From positions 248,001-312,000 of the forward strand of contig JAIVFI010000017.1 of NCBI GenBank assembly GCA_025558095.1: a DNA stretch of 64,000 bases, read 5' to 3'. Within the stretch, counting starts at the first letter, position 1; every line of letters begins with the position of its first letter. This document shows positions 41,479-64,000 of the stretch, piece after piece. Source of the stretch: Hyaloraphidium curvatum (taxonomy: Eukaryota; Monoblepharomycota; Hyaloraphidiomycetes; Hyaloraphidiales; Hyaloraphidiaceae). A program made the translations under genes and the position numbers. The notes beneath the pieces are model-generated. The model was not told the DNA's origin, made no database searches, and worked only from the letters and a program-made list of their open reading frames with translations.

Positions 41479-42374
41479 CGTTGCGGCCTGCGGGGCGGGC
41501 GGAGGTGAGCGGGTCGGAGCTTCCGCGGCGGGCGGGGCGGCAAGCGGGCCGCCTACGGAGGTGCGCCACGTGTGTCTGGAGCTCCGCAACGCGAGCGCGC
41601 GCGCCGACGGCTTCGCAGCCCCGCGCGGGGCGTGAGACGTCCGCCGCGGGCGACACCCCGGTCTGCGGCGGCCCGCCCTCCGCCCGCACCGCGCGAGACT
41701 CACGGTGCGCTGGGAAGGACAACAGGCACGCTGGAGCGCCGGCCGAATCAAACTCCGGCGCGGGCGATGGGCAGTGGACGGTCCGAGAGCGAATGCTGAT
41801 CCGGCCAGCTCCGCCGCGTTGCGCGTGCTGTGTCTCCGCCCGCGAGTCCGAGGCGCCCCCACCAAGCCAATCCCCGTGTCAGGGGTAAATCTCGCCGGGA
41901 TCGACGCTTCAAATCAAGCTGGCCCACTTGATGGAACTTTGGCATGCCCGGCATCCGACTAGTCGACGATTGGCGGCATGCCCCGTAACTCGTTTGACCC
42001 ACAACCATTTACAAGAGCTCAGGATCATCGGTGATAAATGGAGCCTTTGGACACTCTGAAATGATTTGGATGATGTGCTTGTAGCAGCAATGAGGTTCTA
42101 TATGTGTCTGCGTAGAAGCTAGCGACGATCGATCGTCCGCGAACGGCGTGGTACTCCGGGGTCGGGCTGGCCCGGGTCAAAAAAACAACGGATCTGGATG
42201 CCGGGAAGAGCTTGACTCTAACAGGGCCAGGAATGTCGCGATGCACCCAGATTTGCCCTGGGGCAGCGGGGACCGCGCCTCGCTCGGTCACTCGTCTCCT
42301 TGACGCTCGATCACCTACATTCGCCGAACTCGCAACACGCTCCCTCCGAGCAAAGCCCGCTGCATCTCGCCATC
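41479..42374. promoter_or_regulatory. Divergent intergenic region, fimbrin and SF3A1
   Basis: About 0.9 kb between divergent start codons, the longest such gap in the window after 5429-6452. The half next to fimbrin is very GC-rich; the middle (about 41960-42200) is more AT-rich. It should hold both promoters. No coding or RNA gene is evident. Confidence 0.5.
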
Positions 42375-44205
42375 ATGGCGACGACTATGACGTCGCTCGA
42401 CGACGACGGGGACTTTGAGACCGGCGGCGGCAGCCGGTCGGTGCAGCGGCCCGACGCGAACGGTGCCGCAGAAGACGACGAACGGGCAGCCGCCGAGGCA
42501 TCTGGAGTCATAATTCCACCGCGTGATCTACGTGCAGTGGCTGATAAGACTGCAAGCTTCGTGGCGAGGAACCCGCCGGAGTTCGAGGACCGCATCCGCG
42601 AGAACGAGCGCGCGAACCCGAAGTTCTCGTTCCTTAACCCGCGCGACCCGTACCACGCCTACTACCAAATGAAGCTCAAACGGGCGCGCGAGGGCAAGTT
42701 CGATGCGGCCCCGGACGCGCCCGCTGCCGCCGTCCCGGACGCCCCGGGCGGGGAAAAGGTCAAGGAGCCCCCGAAGGAGCCGGCCCCGTTCGAGTTCGTC
42801 CTGCCGCTTCCCAACATCTCTGCCCAGGATCTGTGGGTCCAACGCGCGTCTCTGCACCTTGTCGGACCCTCTGACCTGCGCCTTTTCCGCCAGGGACGTC
42901 CTACTGCACACTGCGCAGTTCACTGCCCGCAACGGCCGGCAGTTCCTCACCTCCCTCGCCCAGCGCGAGTCTCGCAACTCCCAGTTCGACTTCCTCCGCC
43001 CCAACCACTCCCTCTTTCCCTACTTTACCAAGATGGTCGAGCAGTATACCAAGGTGCTTATACCCGGCAAGGAGCAGACGGCCAAGCTCGAGGACAACTC
43101 GGCCGACGTCTTCAAGGTCGGTCCGACAGGCTGCTGCCCCTTTGTACTTTGCTGAACAGCGGCCGCTGCGCAGATAATGGAGCGCGTCATGACGCGCGTG
43201 GAATGGAAGCTGTATGACGAGGAGCGGAAACGGCAGAAGGAAGAGGAGGAGGACGCTGAGCGACGTGGGTGGCTTCCCAGCTGGTTCCGTCACGTCGTTC
43301 AAGCCTTTCACTCCGCAGTGGCCTTTGCCGAGATCGATTGGCACGACTTTGTCGTCGTGGAGACCGTCGAGTTTACCGAGGCCGACGAGCTCCTGCCCCT
43401 CCCCCCGCCGACCAACAAGGCGGACCTGGAGAGCATGAGTCTGGCGCAAAAGAACGCTGCGCTTGTCGTCAACGTCGGTGGCGCCGATGCCGTCGAGGAG
43501 GATGGCGAGGGCGAAATGGAGATGGATGAGGACGAGGACGACCGGCCGCCGGTGAGGCCGGCCGCCGCGGGCGCCCCGGCGCCGGTTATGCCGCCGCCAC
43601 CGCCGGCCATGGTCCGGCCACCCCCCATGCCGGGCATGATGCCGCCTCCCATGCCTCCCCCCGCCCGGCCGATGATGCCGCCTCCGATGCCCATGCCCGG
43701 CAGGCCCTTCCCCGCACCCCCGCTGATGATGCCGCCCCCGATTCCGGGGGCGTTCCCCCGTCCCGGGATGCCGGGGATGCCGCCGATCCCGCCGCCGCCG
43801 TTCGGGAGGCCGCCGGGCTTCCACCCCAGGGACGAGACGCCGGAGGACGCGGAGGCTGCGAAGCGGAGAAAGTTGTTGGAGGAAGGGGTGGGCTTCCGAT
43901 CTCGCTCTCCCCGCGTTTTACTTTGCTCATCGGATTCGCAGATCACGATCCAGATCGAAACGGCGAAAGTACCGGACAAATCGGCAGAATGGGGCCTGGA
44001 CGGCTCGACCTTCCCGCTCGAGGCTGTCCACCCCAGCATGACCGTCGGCCAGATCAAGGAGAAGATCCAGCAGGCGGTCAAGATGCCCTCGGGCAGGCAG
44101 AAGCTGTCCACCGCGGCGGGCGTGGTGATGAAGAATACCTCCACGCTGGCGTCGTACAACATCAAGGCGGGGGACAAACTGATGTTGGACGTGAGGGCGA
44201 AATAG
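42375..44205 (+). CDS. SF3A1: Splicing factor 3A subunit 1 (SF3A1 / Prp21)
   Basis: Five exons (42375-42832, 42894-43116, 43174-43264, 43319-43887, 43942-44205) give 534 aa. Two SURP modules are seen: about residues 60-105 (VADKTASFVARNPPEFEDRI) and about 150-205 (LDVLLHTAQFTARNGRQFLT). A helical segment follows, with IDWHDFVVVETVEF. A Pro-rich/Gly-Met run lies in the middle. A C-terminal ubiquitin-like domain (ITIQIETAKVPDKSAEWGLD ... MKNTSTLASYNIKAGDKLML) binds U1 or U2 RNA in the human protein. SF3A1 joins SF3A2/3 in the U2 snRNP and recognises the branch-point region. The second SURP is restored only by splicing at 42833-42893. Confidence 0.95.
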
Positions 44206-44255
44206 GGGCGGTTGATAGACAAAGGCGCCCTCGCATCTCACGCCGACCCTACATA

Positions 44256-46545
44256 TCATGCGTCCGTCACGCAGCCCTGCGAAGCTGAGCTCACAAGCTT
44301 GACAAACTTGTAGAGGGTGCCCCCGCTCACGCGCAGCGGAGGCGCTTTCCATGCTTTCCGGCGCTCCGCCCACTCGGCATCCGTCAGGTGCGCCGTGATC
44401 TCCCTCTTCTTCGCGTCCACCGTGATCTTGTCGCCGTCCCGGATGAGGGCGATCGGGCCGCCTTCCTGGGCCTCGGGAGTGATGTGTCCAACAATGAAGC
44501 CCTGCCGCGGAATAGCCAATTAGAACGATTCGAGTCCTTGCGCCGAGGAAGAACCCACGTGGGAGCCGCCAGAGAACCGACCGTCGGTCAGCAGAGCGAC
44601 GTCCTTGCCGAGACCCGCACCCATGATGGCGCTAGTAGGTGCCACTGGCGGAAACGACAAAGTTGACCTAGTCAGAACTCCGCCCGCCGTATCGGATGCC
44701 GACGCGGCACTCACGCATCTCGGGCATGCCCGGGCCTCCCTTGGGACCCTCGTACCGGATGACAATGACCTGGCCCTTCTCGATCTCACCCCGCTGGAAC
44801 GCGTGGAACATGTCGTCCTCGCTGTCGTAGACCTTGGCCGGGCCCGTGAACACGAGCCCTTCCTTGCCCGTGATCTTGGCCACGGCCCCGTCCGGGGCCA
44901 GGTTGCCGCGCATGATGGTGATGTGGCCCGTGGGCTTGATGGGCTTGTCGAACGGCTTGAGCAGGTCCTGCTCCGACGGCAAGTCGGGCAAGGACTCGAG
45001 GTTCTCAGCGAGGGTCTTGCCGGTGCAGGTCATGATATCGCCGTGTATCAAGCCCCGGTTCAGCAGGAGCTTGAGGACGGCGGGCGTGCCTCCGACGCGG
45101 TGCAGGTCCTCCATGACAAATTTGCCACTGCGCCAGATGGTTAGCGGTTGCCTGCAATAGCCCAGGGATTGGCGACTTGCCTGGGTTTGAGGTCCGCAAG
45201 GAACGGGATCCGGTCGCTGATCTTCTGGAAGTCGTCGATTTCCAGCGGCACCTTCATCGTGCGCGCGATGGCCAAGAGGTGCAGCACGGCGTTCGTCGAG
45301 CCGCCGAGGATCATCGTCAGGACCATTGCGTTCTCGAGCGCCTTCCGCGTGATGATGTCGCTGGGCTTGATATCCCTCTCCAGCAGAGTCCGGATCGCGA
45401 AACCGGCGGCGATGCACTCCTCCTCTTTCAGAGGGTCGACCGCGGGCGTCGAAGAGCTGTAGGGAAGCGACATGCCCATGGCCTCGATGGCCGAAGCCAC
45501 TGTACAGCACACGTAAGCATAGGACCTTGCTGCCACCGCGGAAACCCACTGGTGTTGGCAGTGTACATGCCGCCGCAAGCTCCCGGCCCGGGGCACGAAT
45601 TCCGGATCACGTCCATACGTTCCTCCTCGGTGATCTTTCCCGCCATAAACTCCCCGTAGGATTGGAACGCCGAGATGACATCCAGGGACTCTCCCGGCCG
45701 CGACTGGCAGGACCCGGGCTTGATGGTGCCGCCGTACACCATCAACGCGGGCCGGTTCAGCCGGGCCATGGCCATGATACAGCCGGGCATGTTCTTGTCG
45801 CAGCCCGGGAGGGAGATGTTGGCGTCGTACATTTGGGAGCTCATCGTCTGCCGGGACACTTAAGCTAGCGCACGACGTTCGCTTGCCACGCCACTCACAG
45901 TCTCGATCGAGTCGGCAATGATTTCCCTCGACTGGAGCGAGTACCGCATGCCAAAAGTGCCCATGCTGATACCATCGCTCACGCCGATCGTGTTGAACCG
46001 GTACCCGATCAGGCCCGCCTTCTGAACGCCCTCCTTCACCTTGAGCGCCAAGTCGTTCAGGTGCATGTTGCAGGGGTTGCCCTCGTACCAACTGCCGCGT
46101 CACGTCCGCATCAGCGGCGTCACACGGAAGCCCACGCGCTCCACCTACACGCTGGAAATCCCAACCTGGGCCTTGGACAGGTCCTCCGGTTTAAGGCCGG
46201 TCGCAAACACTGTGTAGGCACTCTGTGAGCTAATGTGGCCGGAGAGCGTGGAGGTGACCTACACATAGCCTGGGCCGCACCCGACGCTTTGTTCTCCGTC
46301 AGTATCGAGCTGTACTTGTTGAGCTTGCTAAGCGCAGGCTCGCCGCCTGACGCCGCGGCATAGCTAAAGGGGCAGGGATCTCGCAACCGCGTCCATCACG
46401 GTCTACGACGCAGGGCTCACGTTCTCCGGGCTGCCTCATGGTAAATTGGGGCAGCCGTCGACCTGTTTGCCGCGAGGGACAATGGAGCGTAGAGGGTGTG
46501 GGAGCGAGGCGACGCGGCGGAACGCCGCAACACGGCGGCGAGCAT
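44256..46545 (-). CDS. ILV3: Dihydroxy-acid dehydratase, mitochondrial
   Basis: Multi-exon gene. The ATG at 46545 begins a presequence ([23 protein letters not shown]) that joins across an intron to [24 protein letters not shown]. The three iron-sulfur Cys motifs occur: [21 protein letters not shown] and [17 protein letters not shown]. The conserved [13 protein letters not shown] and GRFSGGSH segments follow, and the C-terminus is [17 protein letters not shown]. The enzyme dehydrates dihydroxyacids in the penultimate step of valine and isoleucine synthesis. At least seven introns of about 50-70 nt are implied. One of them splits the ATG codon of MASAIEAMG (exon ending ...NT-A, next exon starting TG). 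Confidence 0.94.
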
Positions 46546-46886
46546 GGTCATGCACGACTAGTGAGGGGTCAATGCCAACATCTAGTGGCGATACGCGCTC
46601 ACGACCGTGGCGCGCGCTTCCAGGCGGGCTCGGGCGGGGAGACAGCTCGCCAGGAACGATTCTCACCTGCTCAACCGCGGAGGAGCGACAAGACGGTCAA
46701 CGCCGCGGAAAGACAACACGAGCGCTGCAAATGTACCTTGCGGTCACGAGGTCTTCGATGTCCACTCCACGTCCCTCTGCCGACATGCGGGATGACTGGA
46801 TTTGTTTGTGGACCGTGCCACCCACGGACCGACCATTTCAGCGCACTGGGAAGGGTTGGTATGAACGACTGTACATGCTATCCTAG
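46546..46886. other. Intergenic region between ILV3 and the HECT ligase gene
   Basis: Upstream region of ILV3 (minus) together with the 3' end of the HECT gene (minus). No gene or distinct element is seen in 341 bp. Confidence 0.45.
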
Positions 46887-59729
<12,843 letters not shown>

Positions 59730-59890
59730 CGTTTCAGGCGGTCCCTGGTCCTGACATAGCGTCCCAGGAAAGAACTGTTGGTGCGCGCGCAAAGACGCCT
59801 CTCAACCGACCGAGTCCGAGCTAGCGTAGCTACGAACGGCCCAAACGAGAGCCGGCGCCTCGAAGTGTTCGCGAGACCTGGCCTTTGCCT
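59730..59890. promoter_or_regulatory. Divergent spacer between the HECT ligase and PA14 genes
   Basis: 161 bp between divergent start codons (59729 minus, 59891 plus). It presumably serves as promoter for both. No motif is identified. Confidence 0.5.
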
Positions 59891-61525
59891 ATGGCGGAGG
59901 CGGAGCCGTCGCCCGTGACGGGCGGCACGGGCACCGAGGAAAGGACCGCGACGAATCCGTCAATCTCGGGGGGGCAACCGGCGAGCGCAGCGTCTCCGAA
60001 GCTTGCGCGCCATAACGTGAGGCCGGTGATCTATCTTTGGAACTGAATGATAAGTTTCTGTCTTTGGGGGTCGGTCTTGGCCGGCAGACGGAGACGGGCT
60101 GGCGAACAGCACTCGAGGCGACGGGGGAGGAGCTCGAGGCCGAGCTACGACAAGGACTTGTCTACGAGTACATCCAGGGGGAGTTCGAAACGCTGCCGAA
60201 CTTTTCCCAAATCGTTCCGAACGCGACGGGCGTGGTGTCGTCGATCGCGATAGGTAGGAAGCGAGTCCCACGCCCTCCAATCCAGGGGGAGCAGTAACCA
60301 GACGGAAACAGATGGAGAGACAGAGCTCACGCAAATGCAGAGGGAGCCAAACTTTCGGCGTGAGTTCACTTTGACGGGAACTCGCAGTCTGCTCATCGCC
60401 GGCCAGCAAATGAGCTCTTGGCCCTCGGGGATTTCGCAGTCCGCTTCAGCGGCTTTCTGAAGGTTCCGCAGGACGGCACCTGGACCTTCTTCCTCACGAG
60501 CAACGACGGGTCGCGGCTGTACATCTCCGGCAAGGCCGTCGTGGACTTGGACGGTGTCGTGAGTGAAGCCGATCCGGTCTGGGGCAATCGCGCCTGACAT
60601 AAAGTGCCTCAATAAGCATTACTCGACGGAGAAGCAGGGCAGAGTCACGCTGAAGGCTGGAATCCATCCGATCCAGGTGCTTTACTTCCACCGCAATGGC
60701 AAAATGCTCGAAGGGATCCGAGTCGGCCCGCAGCTGAGCGTGGCGTGGTACCTGCCCGGCAGCTACGGCTTCATCGGCTCGGGGAGCAAAGGAGTGCCGA
60801 AGCAGATCATTCCGGAGGAGAGCATTCTCTACAACCCGAACGATGTTCACACGCAGCACCTCCTTGCGACCGGCGGCGATCCTATGCAGTCGCCACCAAT
60901 CCCTCCGTCGGTCGCCAAGAGGATCCAGATCCTGGAGAACGCGCTGGAGGAGCAGGACAACCGATTGGAGGCCATGCGCCTTGCCTTTGAGCGCATCCGC
61001 GCCATTCAGATCTTCGACGATATCCGGAAGGCGTCGCGCATAGCTGAGGATCGCGACGACACCTACACCATCCGGGACACTGTCGGGGGCGATACCGTGG
61101 ACGGGCGGAGAACTGTCGACGGCACAGAACCGGAAGGCGATGCCGCTGCCGCAGTCGGGGGCCCCAGAGAACTGGAAGAAATCATCGACGCGCACATCGA
61201 GGAGATTTCGAAGCTGAAAGAGGCAAGTCAGGCGGCCGCGAGGATGCGTGGCTCTCCCTTACGCGAAGCCCGCCAGCTTTACTTCTTCCACCTCGGATTG
61301 CAGATCAAGCTTCGTGCGCACGCAGTGTATCCTGTCCGCGCTGCAGCCGCTCAGAAGGGGAAGGCAAAGGCGATTCCGCCGAAGCCGCCCGTTGTTTCCC
61401 TTCAGGACACGTGGGAGGAGGTGCAGGAGAAGAAGATCTCGGTCGATCGGTGGCCGTATTTCATAGCTGCAAAGTTTGGTCTGAAGGAGAGGGGCGGTGG
61501 CAGCAGGCCGTCTGGCCCGCTGTGA
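59891..61525 (+). CDS. Intracellular PA14-domain protein with coiled coil
   Basis: Four exons (59891-60016, 60088-60253, 60407-60558, 60605-61525) give 454 aa. After a Ser/Pro/Ala-rich tail lies a split PA14-type beta-barrel (about residues 55-205): LRQGLVYEYIQGEFETLPNF, DFAVRFSGFLKVPQDGTWTF, SNDGSRLYISGKAVVD, and KAGIHPIQVLYFHRNGKMLE. PA14 domains are normally carbohydrate-binding and secreted. Here there is no signal peptide and the frame begins MAEAEPSPVTGG, so it is probably cytosolic. A coiled coil (VAKRIQILENALEEQDNRLEAMR) and a second helical segment end the protein. Ligand and role are unknown. Confidence 0.75.
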
Positions 61526-61608
61526 CACGGTCGTGGTGGAGTAATCGGACTGGGCCTGGGGTACCCGCGCATAGGATCTGTTCATCTGTCAGAGTTTAAT
61601 TTAGCACT

Positions 61609-64000
61609 TCACATGCGACCATTCGCGCCGTTGCCGTCCGTGAGGAAAGTGGAAAAGAGTGAGGCATAGCCGTAATCCGCCGGTCCGTACTGAGAAGGTT
61701 GCCCAACGGCCTGGCCGTTGAGCGCCTGGGCGCCAAGAGCCTGCATGCCAAGTGCCTGCCCGCCCATCGCCTGTCCACCCAAAGCCTGTCCGCCCAAGGT
61801 CTGTCCACCAAGGGTCTGTCCGCCCAAAGCCGCGCCTCCCAGAGCGTGACCGCTCAGCAGCTGGCCCCCGAGGATTTGCCCTCCCAAAGACTGTCCGCCC
61901 AGAGCCTGCGCAGTCAAAGGCGACAGGCGCGTGTCCATGTTTAAGTGCAGGTTGGGATACGAGTAGGTTTGAGGAATGACAACCGTCGGCCGGTCATTGA
62001 ATCGCAGGGCGTTCGGGTCCACCGAAGGCTTCACAAGCCCCAGGTTCGCAAACTTGGCGTTCACCAAGTTTCGAATCGCAACCGCGTCGCTGTACACTTC
62101 GGATCCCTCCTCGTTGTACGTGCACGCGTTTTCGCACATCGTGTCCAAGTCCTTCTTGAACTGGCGAATGTCGGAGTAAAAGGGGTAGCGTACGCGCGTC
62201 CGAATCATCTCCAGCGATATCGGATTCTTGATTTCCCGATAGTAATCTGCCCAATCCTTGCGGGCCGGGAGCGACCAGAAAGCTTCGGCTCGGCGGCGCT
62301 GGGATCCGTCACTGCGGGACCAGGCAATAAGTGGGCGCCAGGACCGGTAGAAACCACAAAAACCACGCACCTTTCGGGCACAGTCAAGTCCTCGATAGCT
62401 CGCAGAACGTCCTCCATGACGGCGTTGAACTTGGCGCGAAGATCGGGCCGCAAGTTGTCAGTCACCGCCATCGGATCTTGCCCGTTGAGGTGGCCGCTGA
62501 GCTGCTTGCGCTGCTTCTTCGTCAGCTTCTCCTCCCCGTCCGTCGACTCCCGCGTCGATCTCGGCCGCTTTCTCCCGCGAGTGCCGACCGACGAGACGTC
62601 GTCCTCCGAAGGCTGCTGGCTCTGGGAGGCGTGGTCGTCCTCGTCGTCGTGGCCCGAGTCCGATCCAGCATCAGCAGGCTTCCCCCCTCGCTTCACTTTC
62701 CGCCGCAACCTGGCCTGCGCCTTTTGCTGCTTCACAGCGAGCTCGCCCTTCTCCACTGCGTTGACGAACTGCTCCTCCGTCATCCCGTCGTCGTACGTGA
62801 CGTCCTTCCGGATCCTCTGTCCCCGTCCCGTGTCGAAAAGCTCGTCAATATCCTCCCTCAAGTGCTCCCGGCGGTAGATGTCGGGCAGCTCGTCGTCCTG
62901 CATCAGCCGTTCCTGCGGCCCGCTGGTCCTCACGTCAACCCCCGCTTCCAGCCAGTCGACCGCATCCTGCTGGATCCGCTCCTGGTCGATCTGCCGGAAA
63001 AGCTCGCGCTCCCAGTCCGAACGGGCGATGACTTCGTTAAGCTCCTCGTCGTTGAGCTCCGGCTCGTCAGCATTCTCCTCGTCCACCTCGTCGTCCGCGC
63101 CTTCGATGAGAGCCCGCAAAAATGCCTCGCGCTCCTCCGCGCTGGACTTGTTGTCGAACTTGCCGGCTTGGATGACCTTGCCGTCCATGTCCAGCTTGAA
63201 CTGCGCGCGCTGCAGAATGTTCTCCTCGATGGAGCGGGAGGTGATGAGCCGCAGGATGCGGACTTCGTTCTTCTGTCCGATGCGATGGGCTCGGTCCTGC
63301 GCCTGCAGGTCCTGGTGCGGGTTCCAGTCGCTGTCGAAGATGATGACCGTGTCGGCGACCTGGAGGTTGAGGCCCAGGCCGCCGGCGCGGGTGCTGAGGA
63401 TGAAGAGGTTGTAAGGAGAATCGGGCGCGTTGAACTTGGTCAGCATGTCCTGGCGGGCGTCGGCCGTGTTGCTGCCATCCAGGCGCAGCCAAGTGTGCTT
63501 TCTCCAGCGGAGATAGTCCTCGAAAAGGTCCATCACAAGCGTCTGCGTTGGGCGTCGGTGAGGCGAAGCACAGCGGGCGCGGCATTCACAGAGACGCACC
63601 ATCTGGAAAAAGATGAGCACCTTGTGGCCTGACCTAAACAGCTTGGGCAGGATCCGATCGAGCAGCTCGAACTTGCCGCTCGCGCGGAAAATGTGAAGGT
63701 TCAGCTTGCTCGCGACGTTGACGTTCTCCTCCACCTCGCCAAAGACGTAGGGGTGGTTGCAGACTTTCCGGAGGTGCATGACGGTGTTGTTCAAGCCCCT
63801 CACGCCGCCCTTGGGACTGCCGAGGCGCTCGATCAGTCGTCTGTCGCCATGCACACCGCCGCAAACCCACCCCTTGTCCTTCTCCGAGACCATGGGCAGG
63901 AAGCCGTGCTTCCGGATCTGGTCGTAGAGCCGCTGCTGGAGCGCCGACATCTTGCACTTGACAACGGTCTCGACCTTGTCGGGCAGCTCCGACTCCACGT
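61609..64000 (-). CDS. SNF2/STH1-type chromatin remodelling ATPase (5' truncated)
   Basis: The C-terminal half is in the window; the N-terminus lies beyond 64000. It has the helicase-C lobe (VMHLRKVCNHPYVFG, HKVLIFFQM ... LVMDLFEDYLRW, STRAGGLGLNLQVADTVIIF, DRAHRIGQKNEVRILRLIT), a SnAC-like region and a bromodomain (KDWADYYREIKNPISLEMI ... FKKDLDTMCENACTYNEEGSEVY). Introns near 63540-63600 (after FFQM) and 63835-63885 (in KDKG) are needed for the expected order. The protein ends with an LGGQ-type five-residue repeat. The order matches the catalytic subunit of SWI/SNF or RSC complexes. I cannot decide between Snf2 and Sth1 without the N-terminus. Confidence 0.93.
61690..61930 (-). repeat. Tandem 15-nt repeat encoding a x-L-G-G-Q pentapeptide array
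   Basis: Roughly 13-15 imperfect 15-nt units on the minus strand, seen on the plus strand as recurring ctgtccgcccaaagc-like units. They encode AL/ML/TL-GGQ pentapeptides (ALGGQSLGGQILGGQ...) near the end of the bromodomain protein. The variable first codon of each unit and the fixed GGQ suggest replication-slippage growth under coding constraint. A low-complexity, perhaps self-associating, tail is the likely effect. Confidence 0.85.

Noticed and set aside
39974-41635. 553-residue plus-strand frame across the fimbrin gene
   Set aside because: Antisense to CH-domain exons, with a His/Val/Leu-rich translation and no domain.
8046-42300. tRNA or other structured RNA genes in the gaps
   Set aside because: I looked for T-loop-like GTTCRANNC and acceptor pairing in the larger gaps and found no convincing cloverleaf. 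A tRNAscan or Infernal run would settle this.

Overview
The window is nuclear DNA from a GC-rich, gene-dense eukaryote, almost certainly a fungus. Most genes are cut by short introns, mostly 49-70 nt with GT(G/A)-type donors and CAG/TAG acceptors. Many spliced models can be read through exactly in frame. The gene set is eukaryotic, and several members are fungal in character: a Ytp1/DUF2427 membrane protein, COQ11, a TOM1-type HECT ligase, a fimbrin with an EF-hand and four CH domains, and Ilv3 with a mitochondrial presequence. An HCF-1-like Kelch/FN3 protein, FAM72, a multi-SANT GON4L-like protein, a polysaccharide pyruvyl transferase and a GT61-like enzyme argue against a typical ascomycete yeast. 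A basidiomycete or an early-diverging fungus fits better, but the lineage cannot be fixed from this window alone.

Layout. 1-960: 3' part of a multi-pass membrane protein. 1378-2751: protein with eleven C2H2 fingers. 3001-5428: fusion of two DUF1989-type segments with a GcvT-type aminomethyltransferase. 6453-8045: Golgi-type glycosyltransferase. 8424-11772: two divergent paralogues of an unrecognised multi-pass membrane family. 12029-13106: COQ11. 13336-14035: FAM72. 14406-16944: small unknown genes, including a protein with a decayed-looking second copy. 17089-18367: polysaccharide pyruvyl transferase. 18409-24009: GUF1/LepA and UTP12/WDR3, head to head. 24103-27960 and 28169-29678: multi-SANT protein, divergent from a clathrin-accessory-like protein. 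29957-33350: Kelch/FN3 HCF-1-like protein. 33437-36296: ADAT3, class II sirtuin and FHIT-like HIT protein. 36621-39134: Ytp1-like protein. 39285-41478 and 42375-44205: fimbrin and SF3A1, divergent. 44256-46545: dihydroxy-acid dehydratase. 46887-59729: giant TOM1/HUWE1 HECT ubiquitin ligase. 59891-61525: intracellular PA14 protein. 61609-64000: C-terminal part of an SNF2/STH1 remodeller with a bromodomain.

Most genes are housekeeping: rRNA processing, splicing, tRNA editing, mitochondrial translation, coenzyme Q, branched-chain amino acids, actin bundling, chromatin and ubiquitin. They are not arranged as a pathway. Head-to-head pairs with very short shared upstream regions (76-210 bp) recur and probably reflect compaction. 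The least explained material is the divergent membrane-protein paralogues, the DUF1989-GcvT fusion, the 14.4-17 kb cluster of orphan genes, and the two-micro-exon structure that carries the GUF1 P-loop. I saw no tRNA or rRNA gene, transposon or CRISPR array.
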